64,000 bases of DNA. Origin: Ophioderma brevispina. Its lineage: Eukaryota > Echinodermata > Ophiuroidea > Amphilepidida > Ophiodermatidae. Under the pieces are notes generated by a model that ran no database searches, was not told the DNA's origin, and saw only the letters and a program-made list of their open reading frames with translations. Shown piece after piece: positions 32,540 to 45,160 of the stretch. A program made the position numbers and the translations under genes. The stretch covers positions 1 through 64,000 of the forward strand of contig JAMKCH010035069.1 of assembly GCA_023653785.1 (NCBI GenBank), in the 5' to 3' direction. The stretch's first letter is position 1. Every line of letters begins with the position of its first letter.

Positions 32540-34250
32540 TGCCACTCTTATACAGATATAACCGATTACCCAATTGAAATTCTAATTTGGCACGGTGGGT
32601 GATAGAACACGATGGAGATCTGTGCTGTATACTTTTTTGGACAGGTTATGAATATGAATGAGCTCATTTGAATGTTTTGAAACATTATTCACTCTATACA
32701 GACAAGCAATCTTAATGGATTAAAAGTCATTAGATCCGGGGGGAGGGGGGGGGGGGCACTGTCAATGATAAGGGGATATAGGCAAAACAACGAATAAATG
32801 TAAAAAGGTATTTTTCAAGATGTGCATGATACAACCGTTTAATGGAATAAGGGGTAGCAAAAACAAGCAAATCTGGTCTACTTTCATACTGAAACCAGGA
32901 CTTGACACTTATTGATTAGGGTCCATTTTGGGAATTCCAAGGTTTGTATCGTATTGGCTCATGTGTGGAAATATAGCTATCGTTACAGCCTATGATAGAA
33001 ATCAATTGCATAGAAAGAAAGTACCATATTGCAATATGTATTAGGGTATGATTGTACAATGGTCAATACTGTTTAGGGGTGCATTTAGACCGATCAAATT
33101 ATTTGTTTGGGGAACTTTTTGGAAACCCCATGTTCGCCGCATGATATCATTGGCAAAGAACAGTGCCCCCGAGGATAAAAATCTAAATTGCTAAAATATG
33201 TTAATCTAAGTCATACAATTAAATAATTTTTATCAAAAACTTCAAGTGTCCCTCCCTCATTACTCTTATAATTATTTTTTTAATTTAAGAAATTTGAGAG
33301 GAGAAGAGTATGGCATGTTCACTGAGGACATTCCCTATGAATGAGTTTAACCCATTTTCCTTGTGGATCATCTCTGAAAGTACTTATGATAATGATTATT
33401 ATGAAAAATTAAATACTCACATTTATTTTAACTTGTAAGCCTTTAGAGTCTCATCCCAATATCCTGATTGGTATTTTCCAACGATTGCAAATATCTTAAG
33501 CAAAGTAAACCAAACAAAGAATGTAAAGAAAGAAAATTACAACATCCCCATTCCCTGTACAACCCATGTTAATATTTCCTGTGCCTTGCTTAGTTTATGG
33601 AAATCAGGATATTAAATATTGTATGTTTCAAAAACAGAAAAGAAAAAATATCCTAGTTAAAACATTCCAGCCATTTGACCACGGGGTTTGCTCCTTGCAC
33701 ACAAACAAGTACTGATGTTACCGAAAGATAGGGTCGATTTTTTTTAGGTAGAATTCTTTTTCGCTTGTTTTTGGAGGGATGAATTTTCTTGACAACCTGT
33801 GCAAGTCTAAAAAAGACGGTTGGCAAGAACAAGGATAAGATCTTAGCAGGTGTATTTTTTTCTTCGTGTCTTTCTTCCTTTAAATGAAGGAAGCTCCATG
33901 TGAAATGTGCGAAGCTTGAAATATTTTGCAAATGAAATAGAACTTCTTGCACTAGATTTCAATCTAAAATGCTGCCGATATAGGGTAGGGCGGGAGGAAA
34001 AAGTGTTTTTGTGTCCAGTCCAAATACCCAGCGGCAACTTGTGGTAAATTTCTTATCTGTTTCTGTTATTCTGGATTGGTGAAGTGATGATCATATCCTG
34101 AGCAGTGAGGACAAGGCTGTGTGAATGTGTGTGTGGAATTTCTTGGTTTGTTTGTTGTTTGAAGGATGTATGTTATTTTGTTACAGGAAAGGGGAGGGGG
34201 TTTGACAGGATTAGAAAATCTATAAACCAATTGCAAACATACTGACAAAT
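32540..34250. other. No gene recognised
   Basis: AT-rich DNA with one G-run (about 32,739-32,757). The frames at 33,653-34,037 on the minus strand are Lys/Arg-rich and match nothing I recognise. Confidence 0.4.
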
Positions 34251-34256
34251 TTTTAT

Positions 34257-34431
34257 TGAGTTTTTTTGTTGTTTGTGATTTGATGTTGATTTTGTGTTGT
34301 TTGTTTGGATGTTTGTTTGTTTGTAGTTGGAGTTTGTATGTTTGTATGTATGTATGTTTGGTTGTTGTTTGTTTGTTTGTTTGTTTGTGTGTTTGTTTGG
34401 TGGTTGGGTGGGTGGTGGTGGTGGTTCACTC
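34257..34431 (+). repeat. (TTTG)n microsatellite
   Basis: Degenerate TTTG and TATG tetramers, including about six consecutive TTTG units, grade into GGTGGT at the right end. The His/Thr-rich minus-strand frame is an artefact. Confidence 0.9.
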
Positions 34432-34439
34432 TTGTCAGA

Positions 34440-35590
34440 GTGAAAAGACAGATTGTTAGGAAAAGGACATCATTATGTGCATAAATTACTGTCAAAATAG
34501 TGTGTATCACCTGCCTCTGCAGCAGGAACCAGCCCACAACAGTGAAAAGGCTGTGGTTCACAGTTATGATGATACAAAGGTTTTAAATATTCTATCCATA
34601 TCCTTAGTGTGATAGGATTATTAAACGCACGCAAGGCAGTGTCTTATCACCTTTGAACCACTGGTTCAAGGATTGGCACGAGGGGACTTGTAAGAATCAT
34701 TGTAATGTTTATTTCAAATATATAATTAAACGCTGTACTTAATAAGGTTGATCTTTTTTGCGAGTGGAAAAGAGTAGTTCATCGCACTACCCAACTCCAA
34801 CTCAAAGAGTAATTTTCCTGGGTGCCTTCTCTAATCAACCCAGTCCAATTAATCTTCTCAGTATCCGTCTCAAACAAGATACAATTGATGCAGGGTCCCC
34901 TTATGTCCCCACATAAAAGGCAAACAATCAAGCTAATTGCAATTAGCAAGTTTTTGTAACACTTGAGTCCAATGGAAATTATAGGAAAGGCAATTTTTTA
35001 AGTCGAGATTGGAAGGCATGAGATTGTGCTGGATGTTGAGGATTCTTTTTAGCCAGTATATTCGCACGTCAATCAATCCGATACAATTACATGGTCGTAT
35101 TTCATTGGAAGACAAAACAAAGCAAACTGTGTGACCATTGTAAAGCAATAGGCAAGGGAGACTATTTTTGTTGATGCTGTGAGGGAAATGAGAGAGCAAG
35201 CTATTAGTTGTGGTTGTAGATTATTAAACCAAACAAATTGTACTACTGTAGCTCTATGCAACAAGAAAATATCCACTTTGGGGCTTACAAACACAGTTGT
35301 AACTGTATTGTGTTTATATAGAGAATTATTTTTATAGCTTGAATGTACAGAATTAAATAAAAATACCATTTTTAGTTTGGTTTTTAACCCCAACCATTTT
35401 TACATAGAGATATCATCTAACATTTGCAACGCTCCATTCACTTAAGGACATAAAGAGTGCATCCTCTGTTCAAAAGTGCAAAACTAGCGGGACTTTGACA
35501 ATAACATTTGACAACAAATTTAAAAATTACTTACCCGTATGTTTGTATTTGGAGATCTAAATATCTTTACAAGTAACCATAATAGTTAGT
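34440..35590. other. No gene recognised
   Basis: AT-rich DNA without repeats I can pair or coding signals I trust. Confidence 0.4.
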
Positions 35591-35597
35591 TTTTTAA

Positions 35598-35954
35598 AGG
35601 ACATGAGGAGATTTCCAGAAAGAAGCGCCCCCAATTTTGTCGAACCCCGGTTTTTTTTGCATATTTGAGAATTGCTTTACCAATTATTAGATCACTCCTG
35701 AAGTGAATTTGCCGAATACGCAGTCTTTAGGTAAGAAGGGATGATTTGTACTTTTGCGTGCATGACAGAAAGTCAAAGGCAGGTTTTCTATGGGGATGAT
35801 TGCGATAGCAGGCAAGTTCAAAACAAAGGTTTGTGGTTTTCTTTTGTAACTTGTTTCAATGGAAACCTGAAACGTTCTCGGTAGGTGGTCTACGACCGAT
35901 CCAGTGAAAATTGAGAGATAGTGTAGATCCTCAAAAAAATCTCCTCCTGTCACT
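35598..35954 (+). mobile_element. TTAA-type MITE, GACAGGAGGAGATTT family
   Basis: Left end AGGACATGAGGAGATTT after TTAA (35,594-35,597); right end AAATCTCCTCCTGTCACT before TTAA (35,955-35,958). The terminal repeats match over about 15 bp with one indel. 357 bp. The 113-codon minus-strand frame spanning it is not a gene. Confidence 0.75.
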
Positions 35955-36015
35955 TTAATTGGTAGAGTGTATGCCATGCCAGAGGTCCCCGGTTCAATCA
36001 TGTCAAGCATGTATT
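35955..36015 (+). repeat. tRNA-like fragment (SINE head)
   Basis: Starting at the right TTAA of the MITE, TTAATTGGTAGAGTGTATGC looks like a tRNA A box, and CCCCGGTTCAATC at about 35,987 like a B box, with tRNA-like spacing. The full 5' part would have to lie left of the MITE (about 35,580-35,593), so the MITE appears to have landed inside the A-box region of a tRNA-derived sequence. Confidence 0.45.
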
Positions 36016-36261
36016 TGTCAGTTTTCAAACTTGTTCACTGGCCGTCTCCAGCAAAGATGAATAAAAAAATCAACTTTGATTTTGTGAAAGCTGTGTATAA
36101 ATACCCCTAGTGAAATATGCGCCACCACAAAGTTAAAAGCCTGCAAGAATTTGTTACACATAAAGATTTAGCAGCATAGCTGTTTGAAAAGAAAAATAAA
36201 CAAAATATCAAAAAACTATAAAATCAGGAAATTTTGACCACTAAAATAAGCTGCGAAAATG

Positions 36262-36730
36262 GAGAGAGCGTGGTCTCGTGGTTAGGGTGCTTGCCTATGG
36301 CGCAAATATACCAAAACAATAAGCCAGGGATTCGAACCCGGTGGGGTCACCTTGCTGGGAGTCACTCGGGTGCTCAAATTCTGATTAATATGTATGCGAG
36401 CTATTGATTAAATACAGAATACAGCTCGCCTCCATGGTTCACTTGGAATTGGGCAAATGAATCATGAAAGCATCCGTCCTGCGGAGGGGACGTTAGCCGT
36501 CGGTCGTGTACAGAAAGTACAACTGTACATGTATATCACAGTCAGTGTCGAATAAGAGTGGGTGTAAACCCCATGACTGTTCCCATCCGCCCCAGGTTTT
36601 AAAAAAAACGCGGGCCATGTTAGGAGCGTCCGTCATAGATACACGCGGTCCTGGATCAGCTTACACAGTGAACAAATTCGGACACGTACCACCACAAGCC
36701 CTTACGAATGAACTTTGGGACCCGAACGAA
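36262..36730 (+). mobile_element. tRNA-derived SINE, plus-strand copy
   Basis: The head GAGAGCGTGGTCTCGTGGTT has A-box character, and GGGATTCGAACCC (36,327-36,339) is a near-perfect B box. The body contains AATTGGGCAAATGAATCATG, AGGAGCGTCCGT and ATACACGCGGTCC, matching the minus-strand copy at 13,190-13,680. The 119-codon frame at 36,506-36,865 is inside or overlaps the SINE body and is not a gene. Confidence 0.75.
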
Positions 36731-36734
36731 CGAA

Positions 36735-37488
36735 CGAGCTGCTACCCCCACCAATGGTTTATTGGTGTAAATAACAGAGGTGGTAACACATCCAACTTTT
36801 ACGGTGCACAAAACATTAGCAGATGTAACACACAACAAGTGTCACCTCATAAACTATTAATTTAATAAACTCTGTATGCGCCAAGAATACAACAAAAACG
36901 TAAGCATGATGTTAGGAAGCATATACAATTCCTCAGACCCATGCAGGAATGGCTATCGTGTAGGTAAACAAAACTCTGCTTTTATTAGTATGTAACATAT
37001 TAGAAAATGTTACCCACAGCTAGGAAACTATAACCTAAATATGCCTACACATTCAATGCTCAATAATTTCTCAACTCAATTTTCTTCTCTAATTTCCAAC
37101 TTTTACCAATTAAGACGCTTCTCCTTTTTGCCTACTGATTTAAAATTACTCGATATAATTCTTCCTCAGAACCTTTTATGTATTCTAGACACCACGTTTA
37201 TTAGAGAGATGAGCCTGGTCATTTAGGCCTTTATTTTCCACATTAGGCATGTTTACCACCACCGGAGCCCAAAAACAGGATACCGACATTTCTCCCCTCT
37301 GCATTCTATCATGTTCTATCCAAAGACATTGAATATGGATGCAGAGCCCTGACCAGGAATTTTTCACATTTATTTGGAGCAAATCGACCCCAGGGTTTGA
37401 ACAGCTAATCGCATCGTGAAATGTGATCATCGAAATGGACTACTAGAATCACCTCCAGCTAGAGGTACTTCATATAACTCCTGTACTG
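36735..37488. other. No gene recognised
   Basis: AT-rich DNA. Nothing coding or repeated is seen. Confidence 0.4.
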
Positions 37489-37493
37489 TTTAA

Positions 37494-37833
37494 AGGTGCA
37501 TCATTATTCTTGCATCTTCTGTTTTTGGGTGTTTTGTTTTCGCTAGATTTCCTTGAGAAAGCCTAATTCCCAAAATTTCATTTGATTCTGATCTTTCGTT
37601 TTGGTGTTATGTGCAAATGTTCATATCGCAATCGCCCATAGACCACTCTACTGTAATCTCTGTCCATTTATGGACAGAAAATACAAAATTGCGAATTTCT
37701 TGCAGAGACGATCGAATTTGCACGTCAGATTGGACACACATACTGTACTTAGCCCGGCGGTTCAGATGATACAAAAATCTCAACTTTTTTAGGTAAGTCG
37801 GGGGGACAAGGCTGTGGATCACGAAATGCCCCT
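37494..37833 (+). mobile_element. Putative TTAA-type MITE, AGGnGCAT ends
   Basis: TTAA at 37,490-37,493 is followed by AGGTGCATCATT; GAAATGCCCCT is followed by TTAA at 37,834-37,837. The shared terminal repeat is only about 8 bp, so the call rests mostly on the TTAA pair, the 340-bp size and the similarity of layout to the other families. It contains the small palindrome TGTCCATTTATGGACA. Confidence 0.45.
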
Positions 37834-37839
37834 TTAACC

Positions 37840-39570
37840 TCTAAGTTTTTTTTTTCCTGATGGGATATACCTTTGTCTTGAGGTATGACGTCTCAAAATC
37901 TTGTGGCAGTGGCAAAAGTTAGATATTCTCAACCATGAGGGATACTGCTTCAAATTTGACAGGGGTGTAGTGAAGTTAATGCTTGACCTTATGATTGGAT
38001 TACTTATTTTCTATTGTTGAAATGGTGCCCCTCTGGGAAATGAAGGAAAAAAATGTGGCAGTGTTGTTATAGTATCCTCCATGTTTTGTGATTAAAAATA
38101 TTATTTTATTTCTCTGTGTAACTAGAGAGAGGATTTCTCATGAGAAAAAGTTCTTAGCTTGTTTATAATATATTGTGCAAGAGATGAACAGAATTCCCCG
38201 AAATGCTAAATTTAGAAAATGAGTCAAGTTGTTTATGCTTTGAGATCATTCTAGAGTGCAAAATAGGTAGTTTCCCATGATGTCATTTGCAATGCAGATA
38301 ATGACATTTATGTAGATCCAATTGGCCAGTGTTAGGTTATATTTATACCTGCATGTTTGATGATGTTGTAATGGCTGTTTTTACGATGGGAAAAACCGGT
38401 TGTGAAATAGAACATAAGGCAAGAATTTATAGGGAAAAAACAACTTTGCCAGCATAATCTATCTAAAGAGATGGGAATTGGTGCGTAGATTTGCTGATAT
38501 TAAAGCTGAACTGTCTGCTGTCCTTTTTTCAAGGCCAACAAGCTTATTTTTGAGTAAAAAAAGGTTTCAGTTTGTGGTTCCTAAAAGTTTGAACATTGGC
38601 ACGACAAGACCCTAGGTGGTATCATTTGGAATTATCGCAGAATATTAGTGTCGTCAAGGGACAAACCCCGTCGTCTTGAACTGATGGACAAAAATTTTCT
38701 TCAGGACTGAGACGATTCCCATGGATTATATACATGGATTTTATATGTGTTTACATGCTGTCATTTTCTGGGGGTCCTTCTCTTTGAGGACATACATCTG
38801 TACTGCAGCAGTTCTTTAATGTGGACATAAGTGAACTGTACTACGTGTAACATTTTAACATTGAGTGTAATACAATTATTGAATGTATATTTCGTCGGGC
38901 ATTTGGTAACGGAATGACGGTAACGAATGACAGAATGTCCTCCCATAGAAACATGTACAAATTTTAATTGAGTGGCCCTAAATTCAGGAGTGCCAAACAT
39001 TTTTTTTACCCTAATATTCAAGCATCCTTCCTGTTCATTTTAAGAATTCTTTCCTTCCACGTTTTAATCAACAAAATTTTTTTAACAAAAGGGAAAAATC
39101 CATTCACTATGTAATACACCCGACGAATTGTTTTATTGGTGCCTCTTGTTGATTGCATCCTTCTCAAAAACCTTGCCAAAAATGGAGCCAAAGGAAGCCA
39201 TTTACCCAAGGGGGAAAACTTGGGGCCAATTTGATCAGGGCGACAAATTGTTATGGAAAGGACTTGTGTTCTCATGTTAAAAGAGTTGCCCTGAAAAACC
39301 ATGTAGGCAGTGGCAACAATTAAACTTTGTCACAAAGATTGCCAACAATTTTGCCAAAGTGACAACAATTGCCAACAAATTTGCAGCCATTTGAAAAGCC
39401 CCTCACGGGTTTAACCCGGGTGGGGATTTTTGCAAACAACCTGAATTCAGTTGCTTCATGGTAAGCTTCACAAAAGGGTTGCCTCCAAAAATCCCGGGGG
39501 GGGGGGGGGGAGGGGGGGCAGGGGGTCATGGACCCGTAGTGTCTATATGAATGACTTTCATTTCTTGACC
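37840..39570. other. No gene recognised
   Basis: AT-rich DNA. Near 39,300-39,420 the words TTGCCAACAA and TTTGCC recur as a degenerate short repeat, and a G-run lies at 39,499-39,520. No coding signal. Confidence 0.4.
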
Positions 39571-40496
39571 TAATGCCTGTCTCAAAAATCCTTGCTGCTG
39601 CCATATGACTGGGGCCACATGATTTCTGGAACTTGGGGCAATTTTGTGAATGGTGAATGAGTGGGTAAATTTAGAATTAAAATAATGAAGCGATTTTTCT
39701 ATTTGTTTTCAATTGTAAACTTATTTTTGTAAGGGGAATGAGACGGACTACAGCCTTTGTTGCGTGTTGATTAATGCCAAGCGGCAGTAACCGCATCACG
39801 CGTGCCCGTACACTATTGTATATCTAAAAATCATCATAATATATGTACAGTTCACTATGGTACATCCATGGTACGTTCCTATCCATCCATGAGGAATTTA
39901 CTCACCTCTACTTCACTGTATGGCCCCGAGGGGGTAGGACACCCTGTTGAGCCACAAGACTATTACTTGGAATGGGACACCTTTATTGTTATTTGCTGCC
40001 GGGAAGGGGTAATTGAACATATCCCCTTCCATAACCCTAGAAGACAGTTGTCCACTGTTCAAGTCAGTGAAATATGATATTATAATTAAAGTATTTTTTC
40101 CTCTCTACCCCAGGTATACATACATCCACCACTTACTAGTTGTAACTTTATCCAATTTAATGCGAAAATATTGAGCAAATTCTTAAAAGTCAGGGATGGA
40201 TCTTGTAAGAAGCTCTTCAAGAAAGTCGACATTTAACCTAAGAGAACTTAAATGGAAAGGGTCACTTGGGTGATATATAATTTAAACATAATAGCTTTCC
40301 ATGAATATTAATAAGCTTAACTGCATGTCTATGTGGCTTCTAATGTCATTTTTATATTATGAATATTAATGACCTAAGTTGCAAATAATTGTGATCCGAA
40401 ATACCTTTAGTCCAATTTGCCACATTAATGGAGTGATTTATTTACTTGAACTTGGTAGGGTGATACTAAACGTACAGGTTTTTGATAATATATAGT

Positions 40497-42333
40497 TTTG
40501 TGTTGTTTTGTACATATTCATGAACAATTTAATGAGATCATTTGCATATTGATCCCTATGAGTCCCCCGCCAACTTTGTTGGCGAAGGGGGACTTAGAAA
40601 TGGTAGCCTCCGTGGTGTGTGTGCGTCCCGCGCGTTATCTTTGGACTAAAGCAAGTTTGGAAGTTCCATCTTTGCAACATAGATGTATCTCCAGTAGGCG
40701 GTGGGTGGGATACCAAGTGGGTCATGTGACCATGGGTCAAAGGTCAAAGTGGTCCAAAAATAGGGTCAAAATATGGCAAAATAGGGCTAATCGCTTAATA
40801 AACGTTGTTAACACGATATCTTTTAATTGAGCAAGTATGGGTGTCCCATCTTCGCACCATAGATGTTCACTCAAGTAGGCTTCGGATGAGTTCGGAGGAG
40901 GGTCATGTGGCCATTGGTCAAAGGTCAAATGGGTCAAAAATACGCAAACATGGAGTTAAATTGCTATAAACCTTATCTGTTGTGGTAAGGATGATGAAAC
41001 TTGGTGGGTGTGGTCCAACATTCAGTGCCGAAAATTTTGAAGTGGTCATTTCAAGGTAATGCCGAGGTCATCCAAGGTCAAATCACTTAACAGTTGGTCG
41101 GATGATGAATTTGGTGGGTGTGGTCAACATTCATGCCAAACGTTTTTCTTTTTGAAGGTCATTTCAAGGTCATCGAGGTCATCCAGGGTTAAATCAATTA
41201 ACATTGTGGTAGGAGGATGAAAATTGGGGGTGTGGTCAACATCAGTGCCGAAAATTTTGAAAGGTTCATTTCAAGGTCATCCGAGGTCATCCAGGTCAAA
41301 TCAATTAACATCGGTAGGAGGATGAAAATTGGTGGGTGTGGTCAACATTCAGTTGCCAAAAGTTTTGAGTTCCTTTCAAGGTCATCCGAGAGCGTACATC
41401 CAAGGCCAATCACTTAACATGTGGTTAGGAGGATGTGAAAAAAATTGGTCCGGTTGTGGTAACATTCAGTGCCAAAAATTTTATTGGTCATTTCAAGGTC
41501 AGCCGGGGGGTCATTCAAGGTCAAATCACTAAACGTGGTAGGAGGATGAAAATTGGTGGGTGTGGTTCAACATTCAGTGCCAAAATTTTGAGGTCATTTC
41601 AAGGTCATCCGAAGGTAATCCCAGGTCAAATCAATTAACAGTGGTAGGAGGAGGAAAACTGGTGGGTGTGGTCAACATTCAGTGCCAAAAAATTGATGGT
41701 CATTTCAAGGTCATGTGGGGTCATTTAAGGTCAGATCACTAATCATGTGGTAGGAGGATGATGTGAAACTGGGGGGTTGTGGTCTCAAACATTCAGTGTT
41801 GAAAAAACTTTGGAAAGGTCATTTCAAGGTCATGTGGGGTCATCCAGGTAAATCACTTAACATATGGTAGGAGGATTTTGAACTAGGTGGGTGTGGCCAA
41901 CAATCAGTGCCAACTATTAGGTTAGCAATTTCAAGGTCATCAAAGGTCAAATCTTTGCACATAGTTGCATGGTTTGTTTTTCCCATGGAAACCTAGTGGA
42001 ATGTGGTAACATTCATGCCAAAATTTTGTAAGGTCATGATTTTGTTTTGGTCATTCAAGGTCAAATCTCTACTCATGTGGTAGGATGATGAAACTTGTGG
42101 TGTGGTCAAACCAGTTCAGTGCCAAACATTTTGAAGATCATGTTCCAAATGGAAGAAACCACAGTCCTTCAAGAACCCCTTATTTCCAATCACAATCTTC
42201 CTGAGATCTTAACATTGTTGCTTCTTCTTTGCTACTGCACTGGGGGGGGACCTTTGTGGTTCAGAGAACCGCTTGTTATTATTAATCCACAAAAATCAAA
42301 AGTTTTTTTTTTTGATTAAAAACACAATATTGT
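40497..42333. mobile_element. 1.84-kb AGGTCA-rich element inserted in copy A
   Basis: Copy A' runs straight from GATATCTTATAATTTGTGG to the following sequence, while copy A is interrupted here, so this is a later insertion. The left part contains a strong hairpin (GTCCCCCGCCAAC / GTTGGCGAAGGGGGAC, 40,561-40,594), then two diverged 160-bp repeats, then the tandem AGGTCA array, then a non-repeated right end with a T11 run. The terminal hairpin plus internal minisatellite suggests a Helitron-like element read on the minus strand, but a CTRR end is not clear (GACTCAT). Possible short target duplication around TTTTGTG / ATTGTG. Confidence 0.6.
40985..42140 (+). repeat. Tandem repeat, about 110 bp, rich in AGGTCA
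   Basis: About ten units. Each reads GGTAGGAGGATGAAAATTGG, then TGGGTGTGGTCAACATTCAG, TGCCAAAATTTTGA, then a run of GGTCA words: AGGTCATTTCAAGGTCATCC, GAGGTCATCC, AGGTCAAATCA. Within a unit the AGGTCA words are direct repeats spaced by 5, 4 and 3-4 bases. These match nuclear receptor half-sites (AGGTCA) and the extended TCAAGGTCA form. Binding is not shown. Confidence 0.85.
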
Positions 42334-44430
42334 GGGAAGTAAACTATCTGTTAAAAAATAGCTTTGACTTTTCCACAGATTCGTACTCATGAACTGACAT
42401 TTGTTCTGCACCATCAAATTATGTCAAATTCACAATTGGGTCGCCTTCGTCCCTGCTATATTTTTGCATGGTGCGAGGGACAATTTGTGCTCCATAATAA
42501 TGGGCTATTTCCCAATTGATTTCATATACCCCTTGTGAAAGGCAGAGAAGAAAATGTGCATTCCACTCTTATATATATGGGGAGTGTTGAATTACTGATT
42601 GAGAATGCAGGGTGTCACCTGCACTGCATATGACAACTATGCAGTGGTCATGACCTACCATGGCTATTCCATTTGAATCAGTACCCCCTATATGAATCAT
42701 ATACTTAATTCCAGTTGTGCCTTACAGGGTGTAATGGAATTCTACTGGGACGCCAATTCTTGAAACATTGTAAAACCAAATTGGAAGGGTAGGAGAAGCT
42801 GATAAGTGCACTTTACTCTCAATCATGTTACATCTACTATTGGATTGGGATGGGTGAGGGAGAAGTTATTGATCATGCCCCGTTTCACAACCCTCAGGTG
42901 TCATTAGTATATCCACGTCATGCAAGATTCTCCTGATTGAACTCTTGCTTACTTTCAGCCCTTTTAGATTCAACTTTAATTATCCCTAAAAGAGGCTTTG
43001 TGATATTGATAGGATGACTCCATTTATCATTCATTTTCACAAATAAGCCAATGGTTATAGCAAGGAAAAATTCTTCTTGTAGTCTCTATGTTCCATTGCA
43101 ACTCTATAAAGCCACCAGGATTTTTTACCAACCAATCTCCGCAGTTGCAATCTACAGAACGCAAAGTCCGCTGCCATAGTTGTACTGATATTAAAGGGAT
43201 CGTGCATGCCATTGTCTGAAAAAAGATGTTCTAGGTAATTGCAGATGTCCTTTATATCGCAAATGAGTTCAGTATGTTTGTGATCATTTCATCTGGAAAT
43301 CGAACCAATTCTTCTCATATTGGTTCGAAAACGATCAATTGAGGAATAGGTTTTTAGATTTCCAGATATTTAAAATGTCATATTGATTTACCTAGTCTTT
43401 TTAATTCCACATTTTGAAATCCTAATCCATGGAGCTGGGCAGAGGCATCTTACAGCCATATCAATAATAATTGTTAAAGTGATTGGGCTAACACAGCATG
43501 TCCGTTTGCTTGCATTAATTGGCAATATGCACCCCATGGAAGACCTTCCATAAATCTACCACAGAGAGGAGGGTAGTAAGGAAACGTAAAAAATAAAGTG
43601 TTTGACCTTGGAGCCTTTTTGTGCCATCGCTGTGAACCCTTGCCCAAAATGCTCCCATGGCATCTTTCTTGCTTCATTAAAGCACTAATGACACTTTTTT
43701 ATCACATTTTGGTTCTTCGAAGACACCTCTAACTGGCTCTTATAGTTGGTAGAACTCTTGTTGTTTTTTTTTTGGGTTTTTTTTTTGTTTGGTTTTTTTT
43801 TGTTTTTTTTTTTTCTGTGTATGTTCTGTTTATAAACATACTCTGCAAAATGTGCTGCAAAGGCACATTGAAATGTATTTTTTACAAAAGGAACAAAGTG
43901 ATAGGGTTCTTTAAAGAACAAAAGGTGTGTACTATATGCTAAAAATGGCTAGTTTGATCATCAGTAGAGGCAAATCCATTAATAAGTAATAGAAGGTAAC
44001 CGATAAGTTTAATTTTGTTGCTGTCGTTAAACTTAAATATCTCCGATGTTATTTTAGTTATAATGGTACCATTACAATGAAATATCCTCTTTGGCTGAAA
44101 GGGCTTTCTGATCTACAGGGATAAAACGGGGTGTTAATTGTAATGGACAGACATTTATACCTATTCTCTACTCTTCATTCTCTAAACCATGCTTCTGGGA
44201 ATTAGTTAGCAAATCTTGAAATCTCATTTGAGCTCACTAAAATGAAATAGAATTAATTTCTTCAAGCTATTAACTTTGTTGGTAAACTGTCCGGACCTTG
44301 GAAAAGTATTAAGGCCAATTCACATAAAAAAAACATGAATGTCCGTTTTCTGTTCCCAGTAGGGAGAAATGTAATTGGAGTACACCTTAATTTTAAGTGT
44401 TTTCGTTTGGGAGTAATAGGTAATAAATGT
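42334..44430. other. Interior of copy A, no gene recognised
   Basis: Matches 55,270-57,330 base for base apart from indels. Holds a T/G-rich low-complexity tract at about 43,762-43,815, absent or shorter in A', and a small stem GAACCAAT / ATTGGTTC at about 43,303-43,327. No gene. Confidence 0.4.
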
Positions 44431-44439
44431 TGCAAGTTC

Positions 44440-45090
44440 ATCATCATCCTTCGCTGCGGAAGCAGCGATGACAAGATTTCTCCATGCACATCCATCCTTG
44501 GCAAGTGCGTCCATCTGCCAGCTTGCATCATGTCCCCATCAAAATACCCCGCACACGTTAAACGAGGCTAAACAAGAGTGGCGCGGACACCCAGGTCCCC
44601 CCTTGCCACGAGGTGGGCACGTATAGGCGCAGCCTCCAGCAGGCCCCCTCCCCTCCTCATACCAAGGATTGGTCCAAGGAAACCCAGCTGGCGAGTCCCC
44701 CAAGGCGGACACGATGCTCAGTGTTAGTCATTGAATATAAGATGGCGCCTGAGACACGGCCCTTCCATGCCCCATGTCCAGCACAATCCCACAGCAAGAG
44801 GTAGTCAATGGCGTTATCCCGCCTCTCCATGTCTTGTGAAGGACCCAGGACTCCAGCACAGCGTGTATGGTCACACAGGTAGTGTTGAACCACTTGACTC
44901 CCGCAGAGGTGGATAATTGGTGGCTTTTCCACAGACTTCTAGCTTCCCAGAAGGCCTCCATGCAATGCTTTGCGTCTTTTTTTAGGTTCCTTTTAGGCGA
45001 AGTTCATACCATGGAAAAACTCCTTGTGCATGTGAGCAAGATTAGTAGAATAACCCGGGTGGTCCAAGGATGGCAGGGGGAAAGCCCCCC
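44440..45090 (-). pseudogene. LINE reverse transcriptase tail, minus strand
   Basis: The minus strand from about 45,060 down encodes, across frameshifts, the C-terminal part of a LINE ORF2: a KEFFHGMN region, WKSHQLSTSAGVKWFNTTCV, ESWVL, MTNTE and, at about 44,490, KDGCAWRNLVIAASAA. The order and spacing are those of the last 250 or so residues of a non-LTR reverse transcriptase. No catalytic domain remains. The same fragment sits at 57,340-57,960 in copy A'. This is a third LINE type, distinct from those at 13.8 and 21.5 kb. Confidence 0.7.
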
Positions 45091-45160
45091 TCCCACGAGA
45101 GTTTAAAATTTCAGATCATTGCCTTAAAAATTTTTCTTTAACCATTTTGATCATCGTGTA

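Noticed and set aside
35687..36028. 113-codon minus-strand frame
   Set aside because: Covers most of a TTAA MITE and runs into a tRNA-like fragment; no domain.
36506..36865. 119-codon plus-strand frame
   Set aside because: Begins inside the tRNA-derived SINE body; open by chance.
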